This document shows, piece by piece, positions 33,305-42,329 of a stretch of 64,000 bases of DNA. Position 1 is the first letter of the stretch. Each line of letters opens with the position of its first letter. The notes under the pieces were generated by a model. The model worked only from the letters and a program-made list of their open reading frames with translations. It was not told the DNA's origin and did no database searches. The DNA is from Acidimicrobiaceae bacterium. Lineage in GTDB: Bacteria; Actinomycetota; Acidimicrobiia; Acidimicrobiales; RAAP-2. A program made the translations under genes and the position numbers. Location of the stretch: the NCBI GenBank assembly GCA_003153575.1, contig PLZW01000001.1:15334-79333 (forward strand), written 5' to 3'.

Positions 33305-34903
33305 TCACATCCGGAACACGCCGTAGCCGCGGGTCCCGGTGGTCGCCTGGCTGTCGATGACCGACAGGCACAGGCCCAGCACGGTGCGGGTGTCGCGTGG
33401 GTCGATGATGCCGTCGTCGTAGAGACGGGACGACAGGTAGAGGGGGAGTGACTCGGACTCGATCTGGGCCTCCACGAGCGCCCGCATGGCCTCGTCGGCT
33501 GCTTCGTCGAAGGGGACTCCTTTGGATGCCGCCGACTGGCGCCCGACGATGGACAGCACGCCGGCCAGCTGGGCCGGGCCCATCACCGCCGAGCGGGCGT
33601 TCGGCCAGGCGAACAGGAAGCGGGGGTCGTAGGCCCGTCCGCACATGCCGTAGTTGCCGGCGCCGTAGGAGGCCCCGATGTTGACGGTCAGATGGGGGAC
33701 CGACGAGTTGGCGACGGCGTTGATCATCATCGCCCCGTGCTTGATGATGCCGCCCTGCTCGTACTCCTTGCCCACCATGTAGCCGGTGGTGTTCTGGAGG
33801 AAGAGGAGCGGCACGTCGATCTGGTTCGCCAGCTGGATGAACTGGGTCGCCTTGTGGGCCTCCTCGGAGAACAGGACGCCGCGGTGGTTGGCCAGGACGC
33901 CGATCGGGTAGCCGTGGATGGAGGCCCAGCCGGTTACCAGACTGGCGCCGTAGAGCGGCTTGAACTCGTCGAACCGCGAGCCGTCCACCACCCGGCCCAG
34001 GACCTCACGGGGGTCGAACGGCATCTTGGGGTCGGCCGACGCGATACCCAGCAGCTCGTCGGGATCGTGGACCGGGTCGTCGGCCGGCTCGGTCGGCCCC
34101 GGGCCATGCTTGCGCCAGTGCAGGCGGCGGACGATCTGGCGACCCAGGCGGATGGCGTCGAGTTCGTCCACGGCCAGGTAGTCGGCCAGCCCCGACACCC
34201 GGGCATGCATCGAGGCACCCCCGAGCTCCTCGTCGGTCGACTCCTCGCCGGTGGCCATCTTGACCAGGGGCGGCCCACCCAGGAACACCTTCGAGCGCTG
34301 CTCGATCATCACCACGTAGTCGCTCATGCCCGGGACGTACGCCCCGCCGGCGGTGGCGTTGCCGAAGACCAGGGACACCGTCGGGATGGCCGCCGCCGAG
34401 TGCCGGGTGATGTCCCGGAAGGCCCGCCCACCGGGGATGAACAGCTCGGCCTGGGACGGCAGGTCCGCTCCGCCCGATTCGGTGAGGTTGACCGAGGGCA
34501 GCCGGTTGGCCTGCGCGATGTCCGACCCGCGGGCGCCCTTGCGGAACGACCACGGGTTCATGGCCCCGCCCCGCACGGTGGGGTCGGTGGCGCTGATCAG
34601 TACCTCGACGCCTTCGACCACGCCGATCCCGAGGATGGAGGACGCGCCCACCTTGTACTCGGTACCCCAGGCCGCGAACGGGCACAGCTCGAGGAAAGGT
34701 GCGTCGCGGTCGAGGAGGAGTTCGATGCGCTCCCTCGCCGTGAGCTTCCCGCGCTCTTTGTGGCGGGCGACGTAGCGCTCGCCACCGCCGGCCCGGGCCG
34801 TGGCCAACTCGGCGTTGACCAGTTCGAGACCCTCCAACAGGGCGCGCTCGTTGACCCGGAACGTATCCGAGTTCGGGTCGATGGTGGTCGGGAGTACGGG
34901 CAT
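33305..34903 (-). CDS. acyl-CoA carboxylase beta subunit (methylcrotonyl/geranyl-CoA type)
   Basis: A 532-residue carboxyltransferase. The ATG at 34903 gives the family N-terminus (MPVLPTTIDPNSDTFRVNER). Visible: ARHKERGKLTARERIELLLD, NLTESGGADLPSQAELFIPG, FGNATAGGAYVPGMSDYVVM, FLGGPPLVKMATGEE, FLQNTTGYMVGKEYEQGG, NIGASYGAGNYGMCGRAYDP and WPNARSAVMGPAQLAGVL. The GASYGAGNYGMCGRAY block is the signature of the MCC/GCC (AtuC, LiuB) group, not of propionyl-CoA carboxylase. It is first gene of the operon with the alpha subunit, the AtuA-like protein and the acyl-CoA dehydrogenase, divergent from glmU across a 144-bp gap. The in-frame extension to 37270 runs antisense through glmU and prs and is not coding. 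Confidence 0.93.
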   Translation of the reverse strand: MPVLPTTIDPNSDTFRVNERALLEGLELVNAELATARAGGGERYVARHKERGKLTARERIELLLDRDAPFLELCPFAAWGTEYKVGASSILGIGVVEGVEVLISATDPTVRGGAMNPWSFRKGARGSDIAQANRLPSVNLTESGGADLPSQAELFIPGGRAFRDITRHSAAAIPTVSLVFGNATAGGAYVPGMSDYVVMIEQRSKVFLGGPPLVKMATGEESTDEELGGASMHARVSGLADYLAVDELDAIRLGRQIVRRLHWRKHGPGPTEPADDPVHDPDELLGIASADPKMPFDPREVLGRVVDGSRFDEFKPLYGASLVTGWASIHGYPIGVLANHRGVLFSEEAHKATQFIQLANQIDVPLLFLQNTTGYMVGKEYEQGGIIKHGAMMINAVANSSVPHLTVNIGASYGAGNYGMCGRAYDPRFLFAWPNARSAVMGPAQLAGVLSIVGRQSAASKGVPFDEAADEAMRALVEAQIESESLPLYLSSRLYDDGIIDPRDTRTVLGLCLSVIDSQATTGTRGYGVFRM

Positions 34904-35047
34904 GGGGTCGATGTCCCCTGGTCGGGGACGTGCGCCGGGGTTGGGGTCGCATCGACCCGGCCGACGTGGGAAGAATAGGCCCATGACCTCCCCACCGCGT
35001 GACGACGTCTTCAGTCCCGCACCGGTCGGCCCGACGGAGGTGCGGGC

Positions 35048-36229
35048 ATGGTGATCCGCACCTACCCCCAGGGGTCGCCCGACGATTGGGAGTCCGCGTC
35101 GGTGGGCACGACCCGGCCGGGGCCGGCCGGCCGGCCCCTGTCGGCCGTGGTCCTGGCCGCCGGCCACGGCACCCGGATGCGGTCCGCCCGCCCGAAGCCG
35201 CTCCACCGTCTGTGCGGCCGCCCGATGATCCTTCACGTCCTCGACGCGCTGGCCGAGCTGCCGGTGACCCGCGTGGTGGTCGTGGTGGGGCACCGGGCCG
35301 AGTGGGTCACCAAGACGCTGATCGAGCACGCTCCGACGGGCATGGCCATCGAGTTCGTGGAGCAGGCGGAGCAGCGGGGGACCGGCGACGCCATGTCGGT
35401 GGCTCTCACCGGCCTGCCCGACGAGGACGACGGCGAGGACGGGGACGTGGTCGTCCTGCCCGGTGACACCCCGCTGCTGCGGCCCGGCACACTGGCGCGC
35501 CTGGTGCGGGTCCACCGGGCCCAGGACGACGCGGCCACCTTGCTGACCGCGGTGCTCGACGACCCGACCGGGTACGGCCGGGTCGTGCGGGGCCGCGACG
35601 ATGCCGTCGCCCGGGTGGTGGAGGACGTTGACGCCACCGACGACGAGCTCGAGGTCTGTGAGATCAACACCTCGATGTACTGCTTCAAGCGGAGCGTGCT
35701 GGCACCGTCGCTGCGACGGCTCAGCCCGGCCAACGCCCAGGGCGAGTACTACCTGACCGACGTGGTGGAGGTCCTCTACGAGGCCGGCCACCGGGTGGGC
35801 TCGGTGGTGGTGGAGGACACCATGGAGGTGGCCGGGGTGAACGACCGGGCCCAGCTGGCGGTGGCCGAGGCCGAGCTGCGGGACCGGATCAACGAACGCT
35901 GGATGCGCAGGGGCGTGACGATGTGGGACCCCCAGACCACCTATATCGACGTCGAGGTGGCCCTGGCCACCGATGTGGTGCTGTTGCCCGGGGTCATCCT
36001 GCAGGGGGCCTGCGTCGTGGGTGAGCACGCCGAGATCGGTCCCGACACCCGGCTGGTGGACACCACGGTCGGAGAGGGCGCGGTGATCGCCTCCAGTGTC
36101 TGCCGGCGGTCGGTCGTCGGGGCCGACGCCCGCATCGGGCCGTTCGCCGTTCTGTCCGAGGGCGCCGAGGTCCCGGCCGGGGGCGCGGTCGGCCCGGCGG
36201 CATCTGACCCCGACGCCACGTCGCGGTAG
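35048..36229 (+). CDS. glmU: GlmU-type UDP-GlcNAc pyrophosphorylase lacking the acetyltransferase half
   Basis: A 393-residue protein. The uridyltransferase domain is complete: SAVVLAAGHGTRMRSARPKP, HRLCGRPM, VEQAEQRGTGDAMSVAL, VVLPGDTPLL, GYGRVVRG, EINTSMYCFKRSVL, ANAQGEYYLTDVVEVL and VAGVNDRAQLAVAEAELRDR. The left-handed beta-helix begins normally (GVTMWDPQTTYID, then ARIGPFAVLSEGAEVPAGG) but stops there, about where E. coli GlmU reaches residue 340. The segment with the catalytic His363 and the CoA-binding residues is absent. Bifunctional GlmU is about 450-490 residues. No remnant lies downstream, since prs starts 10 bp later. The ATG at 35048 has a GGAGG 8 nt upstream. GlcN-1-phosphate acetylation must come from elsewhere if needed. 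Confidence 0.88.
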   Translation: MVIRTYPQGSPDDWESASVGTTRPGPAGRPLSAVVLAAGHGTRMRSARPKPLHRLCGRPMILHVLDALAELPVTRVVVVVGHRAEWVTKTLIEHAPTGMAIEFVEQAEQRGTGDAMSVALTGLPDEDDGEDGDVVVLPGDTPLLRPGTLARLVRVHRAQDDAATLLTAVLDDPTGYGRVVRGRDDAVARVVEDVDATDDELEVCEINTSMYCFKRSVLAPSLRRLSPANAQGEYYLTDVVEVLYEAGHRVGSVVVEDTMEVAGVNDRAQLAVAEAELRDRINERWMRRGVTMWDPQTTYIDVEVALATDVVLLPGVILQGACVVGEHAEIGPDTRLVDTTVGEGAVIASSVCRRSVVGADARIGPFAVLSEGAEVPAGGAVGPAASDPDATSR

Positions 36230-36232
36230 CGT
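36204..36232 (+). promoter_or_regulatory. leaderless prs promoter inside the glmU 3' end
   Basis: CTGACC (36204-36209, resembling TTGACA) and TAGCGT (36227-36232) are spaced 17 bp apart. The -10 begins at the glmU TAG stop and ends 6 nt before the prs ATG. No Shine-Dalgarno is present, so prs mRNA from this site would be leaderless. Confidence 0.5.
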
Positions 36233-36238
36233 CGCCCC

Positions 36239-37210
<972 letters not shown>

Positions 37211-37219
37211 TCCCCGCTC

Positions 37220-37257
37220 GGGCCGGCCGCAGGGGGCGTGTGGCCCCTGGTCGGCCC
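37220..37257 (+). terminator. hairpin terminator after prs
   Basis: GGGCCG (37220-37225) pairs with CGGCCC (37252-37257), and CAGGGG (37230-37235) pairs with CCCCTG (37244-37249), leaving an 8-nt loop and small internal bulges. It starts 9 bp after the prs stop. There is no T-run, as is usual for actinobacterial terminators. A possible -10 TATCAT for rplY follows at 37265-37270. Confidence 0.55.
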
Positions 37258-37368
37258 GTGCGTCTATCATGGTGAGCCGTCAGCAGCGGTCGCACCCGTT
37301 CCGTGCCCAGCGCACGACCGGGGGGCGTGACCCTGCGCTCGTCTGAGTGCCTCCCGAGGAGTTCCCGC

Positions 37369-38010
37369 ATGCCCGAAACCACACTCATCGCCCACACCGG
37401 CCGCGAGATCGGATCCAGTTCGACCCGTCGTCTGCGCTCCGAGGGCAAGATCCCCGGAGTGGTCTACGGCCATGGGTCCGAGCCGGTCTCGGTGGCCGTC
37501 GTCGCCCGCGAGTTCCAGATCGCCATGTCGGGCGAGGCCGGGCTCAACACCCTCCTCCAGCTCGACGTGGACGGCAAGAACCTGCTGACGATGGCCCGCG
37601 ACATCCAGCACCACCCGGTGCGCAACGTGGTGACCCACGTCGACTTCCTGATCGTCAACCGCGACGAGCTGATCAGCACCGAGGTCACCATCAACCTGGT
37701 GGGCGAAGCCGTCGAGGTGGCCCATGGCGACGGCATCGTCGACCAGCAGCTGTTCACGCTGCACGTCAAGGCCAAGCCGACCGAGATCCCGCCCTCGGTG
37801 GACATCGACATCTCGTCCCTCATCATCGGTGGGGCGCTGCACGTGTCGGACATCGTCATCCCGGCCGGCGTCGAACTGGAGACCGACCCCGACGCCACCG
37901 TGGTGGCCGGCAACCCGCCCCGCGTGCAGGTGGCCACCGCCGCCGAGGAGGCAGCCGACGAGGAGGCCGCCGCCGCTGCCGCCGCCGAAGCCCCGGTCGA
38001 AGAGGCCTAG
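37369..38010 (+). CDS. rplY: 50S ribosomal protein bL25, CTC form
   Basis: A 213-residue long-form L25 (general stress protein CTC type). The N-terminal 5S-rRNA-binding domain covers MPETTLIAHTGREIGSSSTR, IPGVVYGHGSEPVSV and VRNVVTHVDFLIV. The TL5/CTC beta-domain covers STEVTINLVGEAVEV, LHVKAKPTEIPPSVDIDISS and LHVSDIVIPAGVEL. It ends in a low-complexity Ala/Glu tail. The ATG at 37369 has GAGGAG 8 nt upstream and matches the family start; the frame upstream to 37303 is leader. A possible promoter at 37265-37270 would give a leader of about 90 nt. pth follows in the usual order. Confidence 0.94.
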   Translation: MPETTLIAHTGREIGSSSTRRLRSEGKIPGVVYGHGSEPVSVAVVAREFQIAMSGEAGLNTLLQLDVDGKNLLTMARDIQHHPVRNVVTHVDFLIVNRDELISTEVTINLVGEAVEVAHGDGIVDQQLFTLHVKAKPTEIPPSVDIDISSLIIGGALHVSDIVIPAGVELETDPDATVVAGNPPRVQVATAAEEAADEEAAAAAAAEAPVEEA

Positions 38011-38073
38011 GCCCTGCTCCGCCGCCGCGACGGGGCGGGCGGGCCCCGCAAGGGCACGCCCGTCGACCTGCTG

Positions 38074-38661
38074 GTGGTGGGACTCGGCAATCCGGGTGCC
38101 GAGTTCGCCGGCACCCGCCACAACATCGGCGCCGACGCCGTGGCCCGGTTGGTGGCGCGCCATCACGGGAGCCTGTCCGCCGAGAAGGGCCTCCGGTCCC
38201 TGGCCGGCCAGATCCGGATCGGCGAGCACCGCGTGCTGTGCGCCATCCCCTCGACGTACATGAACGAGTCGGGACTCGCCGTGGCCCCGCTGGTCCGCCG
38301 GGCCGGGATCGAGGTCGAGGACGGGGCCCTCGGGGGCATCGCCACCCGGCTGGTGGTCGTCCACGATGAGCTCGACCTGCCGTCGGGTCGGGTGAAGGTC
38401 AAACTGGGGGGCGGCACGGCGGGCAACAACGGGCTGAAGTCCATCCATGCCCACCTCCACACCGGCGACTACCTGCGGGTGCGCATCGGCATCGGCAAGC
38501 CTCCCGGGCGTCAGCCGGGGGCCGACTACGTGCTGAAGCGGCCGGCGTCGGCCGAACGGGAGGGGCTGGAGATAGCTGCCGAGGTGGCCGCCGACGCCGT
38601 CGAATTGATCGCCACCCTGGGCGTCGAGGCGGCCATGAACCGGATCAACACCGCCGAGTAG
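38074..38661 (+). CDS. pth: peptidyl-tRNA hydrolase
   Basis: Cleaves peptidyl-tRNA released by stalled ribosomes. Visible: VGLGNPGAEFAGTRHNIGAD with the substrate Asn and catalytic His, STYMNESG, VVHDELDLPSGRVKVKLGGG with the catalytic Asp, and TAGNNGLKSIHAHL. The GTG at 38074 gives 195 residues but leaves only one residue before VGLGNPG, cutting the usual first strand. In-frame upstream codons (VDLLV) would complete that strand. They follow directly from the rplY TAG in the same frame, with only CTG codons (38014, 38068, 38071) as potential earlier starts. A few residues may therefore be missing from my start. Confidence 0.92.
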   Translation: MVGLGNPGAEFAGTRHNIGADAVARLVARHHGSLSAEKGLRSLAGQIRIGEHRVLCAIPSTYMNESGLAVAPLVRRAGIEVEDGALGGIATRLVVVHDELDLPSGRVKVKLGGGTAGNNGLKSIHAHLHTGDYLRVRIGIGKPPGRQPGADYVLKRPASAEREGLEIAAEVAADAVELIATLGVEAAMNRINTAE

Positions 38662-38776
38662 GCGCGGCCGATAGACACACGGAACGACGGAGCCATGGTT
38701 GTCATCGGGCTCGCCACCGCGATCGAGGACTTGAGCACCACGAGTTGCGCCGCCCGTGTCCCTCGATGGACGCCGG

Positions 38777-38782
38777 TACCCT
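38777..38782 (+). promoter_or_regulatory. -10 hexamer of leaderless mfd
   Basis: TACCCT ends 6 nt before the GTG at 38789, with no Shine-Dalgarno in the gap. This spacing decides the GTG as mfd start over the upstream frame. Confidence 0.5.
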
Positions 38783-38788
38783 GACCGG

Positions 38789-41700
38789 GTGAGTCTCCGG
38801 TCACTCCCCGCTCTGCTCCGCAACGACCCCGCCATGACCCGGGTGGTGGGCGCCCGCGGCGCCACCCTGGCCGTCGCCACCCCGGCCCAGGCCTTCGTCC
38901 TCGCCGGTCTGCTGCGCCTGGGGTCCAGGCGGCCCGTCCTGGTGGTGACCCCGACCGGTGCCGCCGCGTCACAGCTGGCCCACGACCTCGGGGTGTTCAC
39001 CGCCGAGCGCGGCGACGGGTCGGCGACCGTCGAGGTGTTCCCGGCCTGGGAGACACTGCCCTTCGAGCGGGTCAGCCCCGAGGTCCACACCATGGGACGT
39101 CGGCTCCACCTGCTGTGGCGGCTCGGGGGGCCCGACGCCGGGGACGGGACCGGGCCGGACATTCTCGTCGCCCCCGTCAAGGCCGTTCTGCAGCGGCTCG
39201 GCCCGTGGCGCACCGCCGCCCGACCGGTCGTGGTCGAACGGGGTGACCGGGTGGTTGTCGACGCACTCGTGGCCGACCTGGTGGCCCTCGGCTACCGGCG
39301 CGAGTCCCTCGTCGAGCACCGGGGCGAGCTGGCCGTCCGGGGCGGCATCGTCGACGTCTTCCCTTCCACGGCCGACGAACCGGTGCGCATCGACCTGTGG
39401 GGCGACGAGATCGACCGGCTGACCCGCTTCGACGTGGCCGACCAACGCTCGACCGACGACCTCGACCGGGTGGAGCTCTACGGATGCCGTGAGCTGGTGG
39501 CCGACGAGGCCATGCGTTCCCGGGCCGCCGGCCTGGTCGCTTCCGCGCCGTGGGGCCGCCACCAGTGGGAGCAGATCGCCGAGGGCCAGCAGTTCGACGG
39601 CATGGAGTCGTGGCTGCCGTGGCTCGTCGAGGGCGAGGAGTTGCTGTGCGACCTGCTCGGTGACGACGCCCTCGTCGTCCTGGTGGAGCCGCGTCGGGTC
39701 CGCGACCGGGCGGGCGAGCTCCTCGACGAGGAGTCGGCCCTGGCTGATGCCCTGGCCGGCACGTGGGGGCTCGAGGCCGGCGGTGACGCTCCCCGGCTGC
39801 ACGCTCCCTTCGACCGGCTGTTGACCGGCACGACGGCCGGAGTGGTGTCGCTCGTCCCCTCGGCCGAGGGCCCGGACGTCCCCCTGGTCGAGAGCAGGGG
39901 ATGGGAGCCGATCCTGGGTGACGGGTCCCGCATGGCCACCCAGATCCGGGGCCTCGCCGAGTCCGGCTATTCGGTGGTGCTCTGCTCCACCACGGCCGGC
40001 GGTGCGGAGCGGCTCTCGGGCCTGCTGGCCGAGGAGGGCCTCATCGTGCCGGTGGCCGGCCCGACCGACGACCTCGGGACACCGGGGCCGCGGATCGTCG
40101 TGGCGTCGGTCGATCGGGGCTTCGTGCTGCCCGGATGCAAGGTCGCGGTGCTGGCCGAGTCGGATGTCACCGGACGGGCGCGCCCACACCGCCAGGCCCG
40201 GACCCGGGCCCGGCCGGTCGACGGCTTCTTCGACGACCTGGCCCCCGGCAACTACGTCGTCCACCGCCAGCACGGGGTGGCCCGCTACGGCGGCATGGTC
40301 ACCCGGACCATGGGCGGTGCCACCCGTGACTACCTCCTCCTCGAGTACCGGGGCGGCGACCGCCTCTACCTGCCGACCGACCAGATCGAACTGCTCACCC
40401 CCTATGCGGGCGGGGAGTCGCCCACCGTCAACCGGCTGGGCGGGTCGGAGTGGCAGAAGGCCCGGTCCAAGGCCCGGGCCGCGGTGCACGAGGTCGCCGA
40501 GGAGCTGGTGGCGCTCTACCGGAGGCGGCTCGAGGTCACCGGCCACGCCTTCGGGCCCGACACTCCGTGGCAGGCCGAGCTGGAGACGTCGTTCCCGTTC
40601 GTCGAGACCTCCGACCAACTGCGGGCCATCGAGGAGGTGACGGCGGACATGGAGCGGCCCCAGCCCATGGACCGCCTGGTCTGCGGCGACGTGGGCTTCG
40701 GGAAGACGGAGGTGGCGTTGCGGGCTGTGTTCAAGGCCGTCCAGGACGGGTTCCAGGCTGCGGTGCTGGTGCCGACGACACTGCTGGCGAGCCAGCACGC
40801 CCAGACGTTCGCCGACCGCTACGCGCCGTTCCCGGTGAAGGTGGCGCTGCTCAGCCGGTTCCTCACCAACGCCCAGGCGGCCGATGTGCTGGCCGGACTG
40901 GCCGACGGCTCCGTCGACGTGGTGGTCGGGACCCACCGCCTGCTCGGCCAGGACGTCAAGTTCCACAAGCTCGGGCTGCTGGTGGTGGACGAGGAGCAGC
41001 GGTTCGGGGTCAGCCACAAGGAGTCGATCAAGGCGATGTCCGAGGGGGTCGATGTGCTGACGCTGACGGCCAGCCCCATCCCGCGCACGCTGGAGATGGC
41101 GCTGACCGGCATCCGCGACCTGTCCATGGTCAACACCCCGCCGGCGGCCCGTCGGCCGATCCTGACCCACGTCGGCGAGTTCGATGAGGCGGCGGCCAGC
41201 GAGGCCATCCGGCGCGAGCTGCTGCGCGAGGGCCAGGTCTTCTACGTGCACAACCGGGTCCAGGACATCGAGGCCACCGCCGAGCAGGTCCGACGCATGG
41301 CGCCCGAGGCCCGGGTGGCCGTTGCCCACGGCCAGATGGACGAGGGCACCCTCGAACAGGTCGTCCTCGACTTCTGGCAAGGCGAATACGACGTGCTGGT
41401 GTGCACCACCATCGTGGAGTCGGGCATCGACATGCCCACCGTCAACACCCTGGTCGTGGACCGGGCCGACCTGCTGGGGCTGGGCCAGCTCCACCAGTTG
41501 CGGGGCCGGGTGGGACGGGCCGGCATTCGGGCCTACGCCTACCTCTTCCATCCGGTCGACCGGGTGCTGTCGGAGACGGCCTACGAGCGCCTGCGGACCA
41601 TCGGCGATCACACCGAGCTCGGATCCGGCTTCAAGATCGCCCTGCGGGACCTCCAGATCCGGGGGGCGGGCAACCTGCTCGGGCGCGACCAGTCGGGCCA

Positions 41701-42274
41701 TATCGCCGCCATCGGCTACGACCTCTACGTCCAGATGGTGTCCGAGGCAGTGTCGGAACTGAAGGGCGAGCCGCGCCCCCGACCGCTCGAGCTGTCCGTC
41801 GACCTGCCCGACGCCGCCCACCTCCCTCCCGACTACGTCGAGGCCGAGGACGTGCGGCTGGAGGCGTACCGCCGTCTCTCGGCGGTACGCACGGTGGCCG
41901 AGGTGGAGGACGTTCGGACCGAGTGGCAGGACCGGTTCGGGCCCCTTCCGGCACCGGCCACCGCCCTGCTCGAGGTGGCCCTTCTGCGGGTCGAGTGCCT
42001 GCGCCTCGGCGTGGAGGACCTGGCCGTCTCCGTGCCCCGGTTCTCCAGCGAGGGTGCCGGGCCGCGCGGTGGTCCCGGCGGTCGGGCGGTGGCCAAGCTG
42101 ACCCCGGTCATCCTCCCGGCCTCGGCCGAGGTGCGGCTCCGCCGCCTGGCCCCCGGCGCCACACTGGTGGCCGAGGCCAAGCGACTCACGATCCCCATCG
42201 CGCCAGACCCCGCCTCCGGAGGGTACGCCCCCGCCCTGGTGGCGCTGCTCCGGGAGTTGGTCCCACCCGATTGA
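38789..42274 (+). CDS. mfd: transcription-repair coupling factor
   Basis: A 1161-residue Mfd that displaces stalled RNA polymerase and recruits UvrA to the damaged strand. The N-terminal UvrB-like module has VEVFPAWETLPFERVSPEVH and LAVRGGIVDVFPSTADEPV. The RNA-polymerase-interacting CarD-like domain is at about residues 485-550 (PGNYVVHRQHGVARYGGM). The translocase has Walker A GDVGFGKTEVAL (about 633-644), DEEQRFG, the TASPIPRTLEMAL motif, and motifs V-VI TTIVESGIDMPTVNTLVVDR and QLHQLRGRVGRAG. The C-terminal TRCF domain is present. The GTG at 38789 follows a -10 by 6 nt. mfd heads the mfd-(SurA-like)-mazG-eno-divIC-DUF501-ppx run known from Mycobacterium. Confidence 0.95.
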   Translation: MSLRSLPALLRNDPAMTRVVGARGATLAVATPAQAFVLAGLLRLGSRRPVLVVTPTGAAASQLAHDLGVFTAERGDGSATVEVFPAWETLPFERVSPEVHTMGRRLHLLWRLGGPDAGDGTGPDILVAPVKAVLQRLGPWRTAARPVVVERGDRVVVDALVADLVALGYRRESLVEHRGELAVRGGIVDVFPSTADEPVRIDLWGDEIDRLTRFDVADQRSTDDLDRVELYGCRELVADEAMRSRAAGLVASAPWGRHQWEQIAEGQQFDGMESWLPWLVEGEELLCDLLGDDALVVLVEPRRVRDRAGELLDEESALADALAGTWGLEAGGDAPRLHAPFDRLLTGTTAGVVSLVPSAEGPDVPLVESRGWEPILGDGSRMATQIRGLAESGYSVVLCSTTAGGAERLSGLLAEEGLIVPVAGPTDDLGTPGPRIVVASVDRGFVLPGCKVAVLAESDVTGRARPHRQARTRARPVDGFFDDLAPGNYVVHRQHGVARYGGMVTRTMGGATRDYLLLEYRGGDRLYLPTDQIELLTPYAGGESPTVNRLGGSEWQKARSKARAAVHEVAEELVALYRRRLEVTGHAFGPDTPWQAELETSFPFVETSDQLRAIEEVTADMERPQPMDRLVCGDVGFGKTEVALRAVFKAVQDGFQAAVLVPTTLLASQHAQTFADRYAPFPVKVALLSRFLTNAQAADVLAGLADGSVDVVVGTHRLLGQDVKFHKLGLLVVDEEQRFGVSHKESIKAMSEGVDVLTLTASPIPRTLEMALTGIRDLSMVNTPPAARRPILTHVGEFDEAAASEAIRRELLREGQVFYVHNRVQDIEATAEQVRRMAPEARVAVAHGQMDEGTLEQVVLDFWQGEYDVLVCTTIVESGIDMPTVNTLVVDRADLLGLGQLHQLRGRVGRAGIRAYAYLFHPVDRVLSETAYERLRTIGDHTELGSGFKIALRDLQIRGAGNLLGRDQSGHIAAIGYDLYVQMVSEAVSELKGEPRPRPLELSVDLPDAAHLPPDYVEAEDVRLEAYRRLSAVRTVAEVEDVRTEWQDRFGPLPAPATALLEVALLRVECLRLGVEDLAVSVPRFSSEGAGPRGGPGGRAVAKLTPVILPASAEVRLRRLAPGATLVAEAKRLTIPIAPDPASGGYAPALVALLRELVPPD

Positions 42275-42316
42275 GGCCATGAGGCGACCCGGCCCAGAGC
42301 CTTCGGTTGCGCCCGG

Positions 42317-42322
42317 TAACAT
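42317..42322 (+). promoter_or_regulatory. -10 hexamer of the SurA-like lipoprotein gene
   Basis: TAACAT ends 7 nt before the GTG at 42330, and no ribosome-binding site lies between. It supports that start over the in-frame ATG at 42279. Confidence 0.5.
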
Positions 42323-42329
42323 CGCCGCC

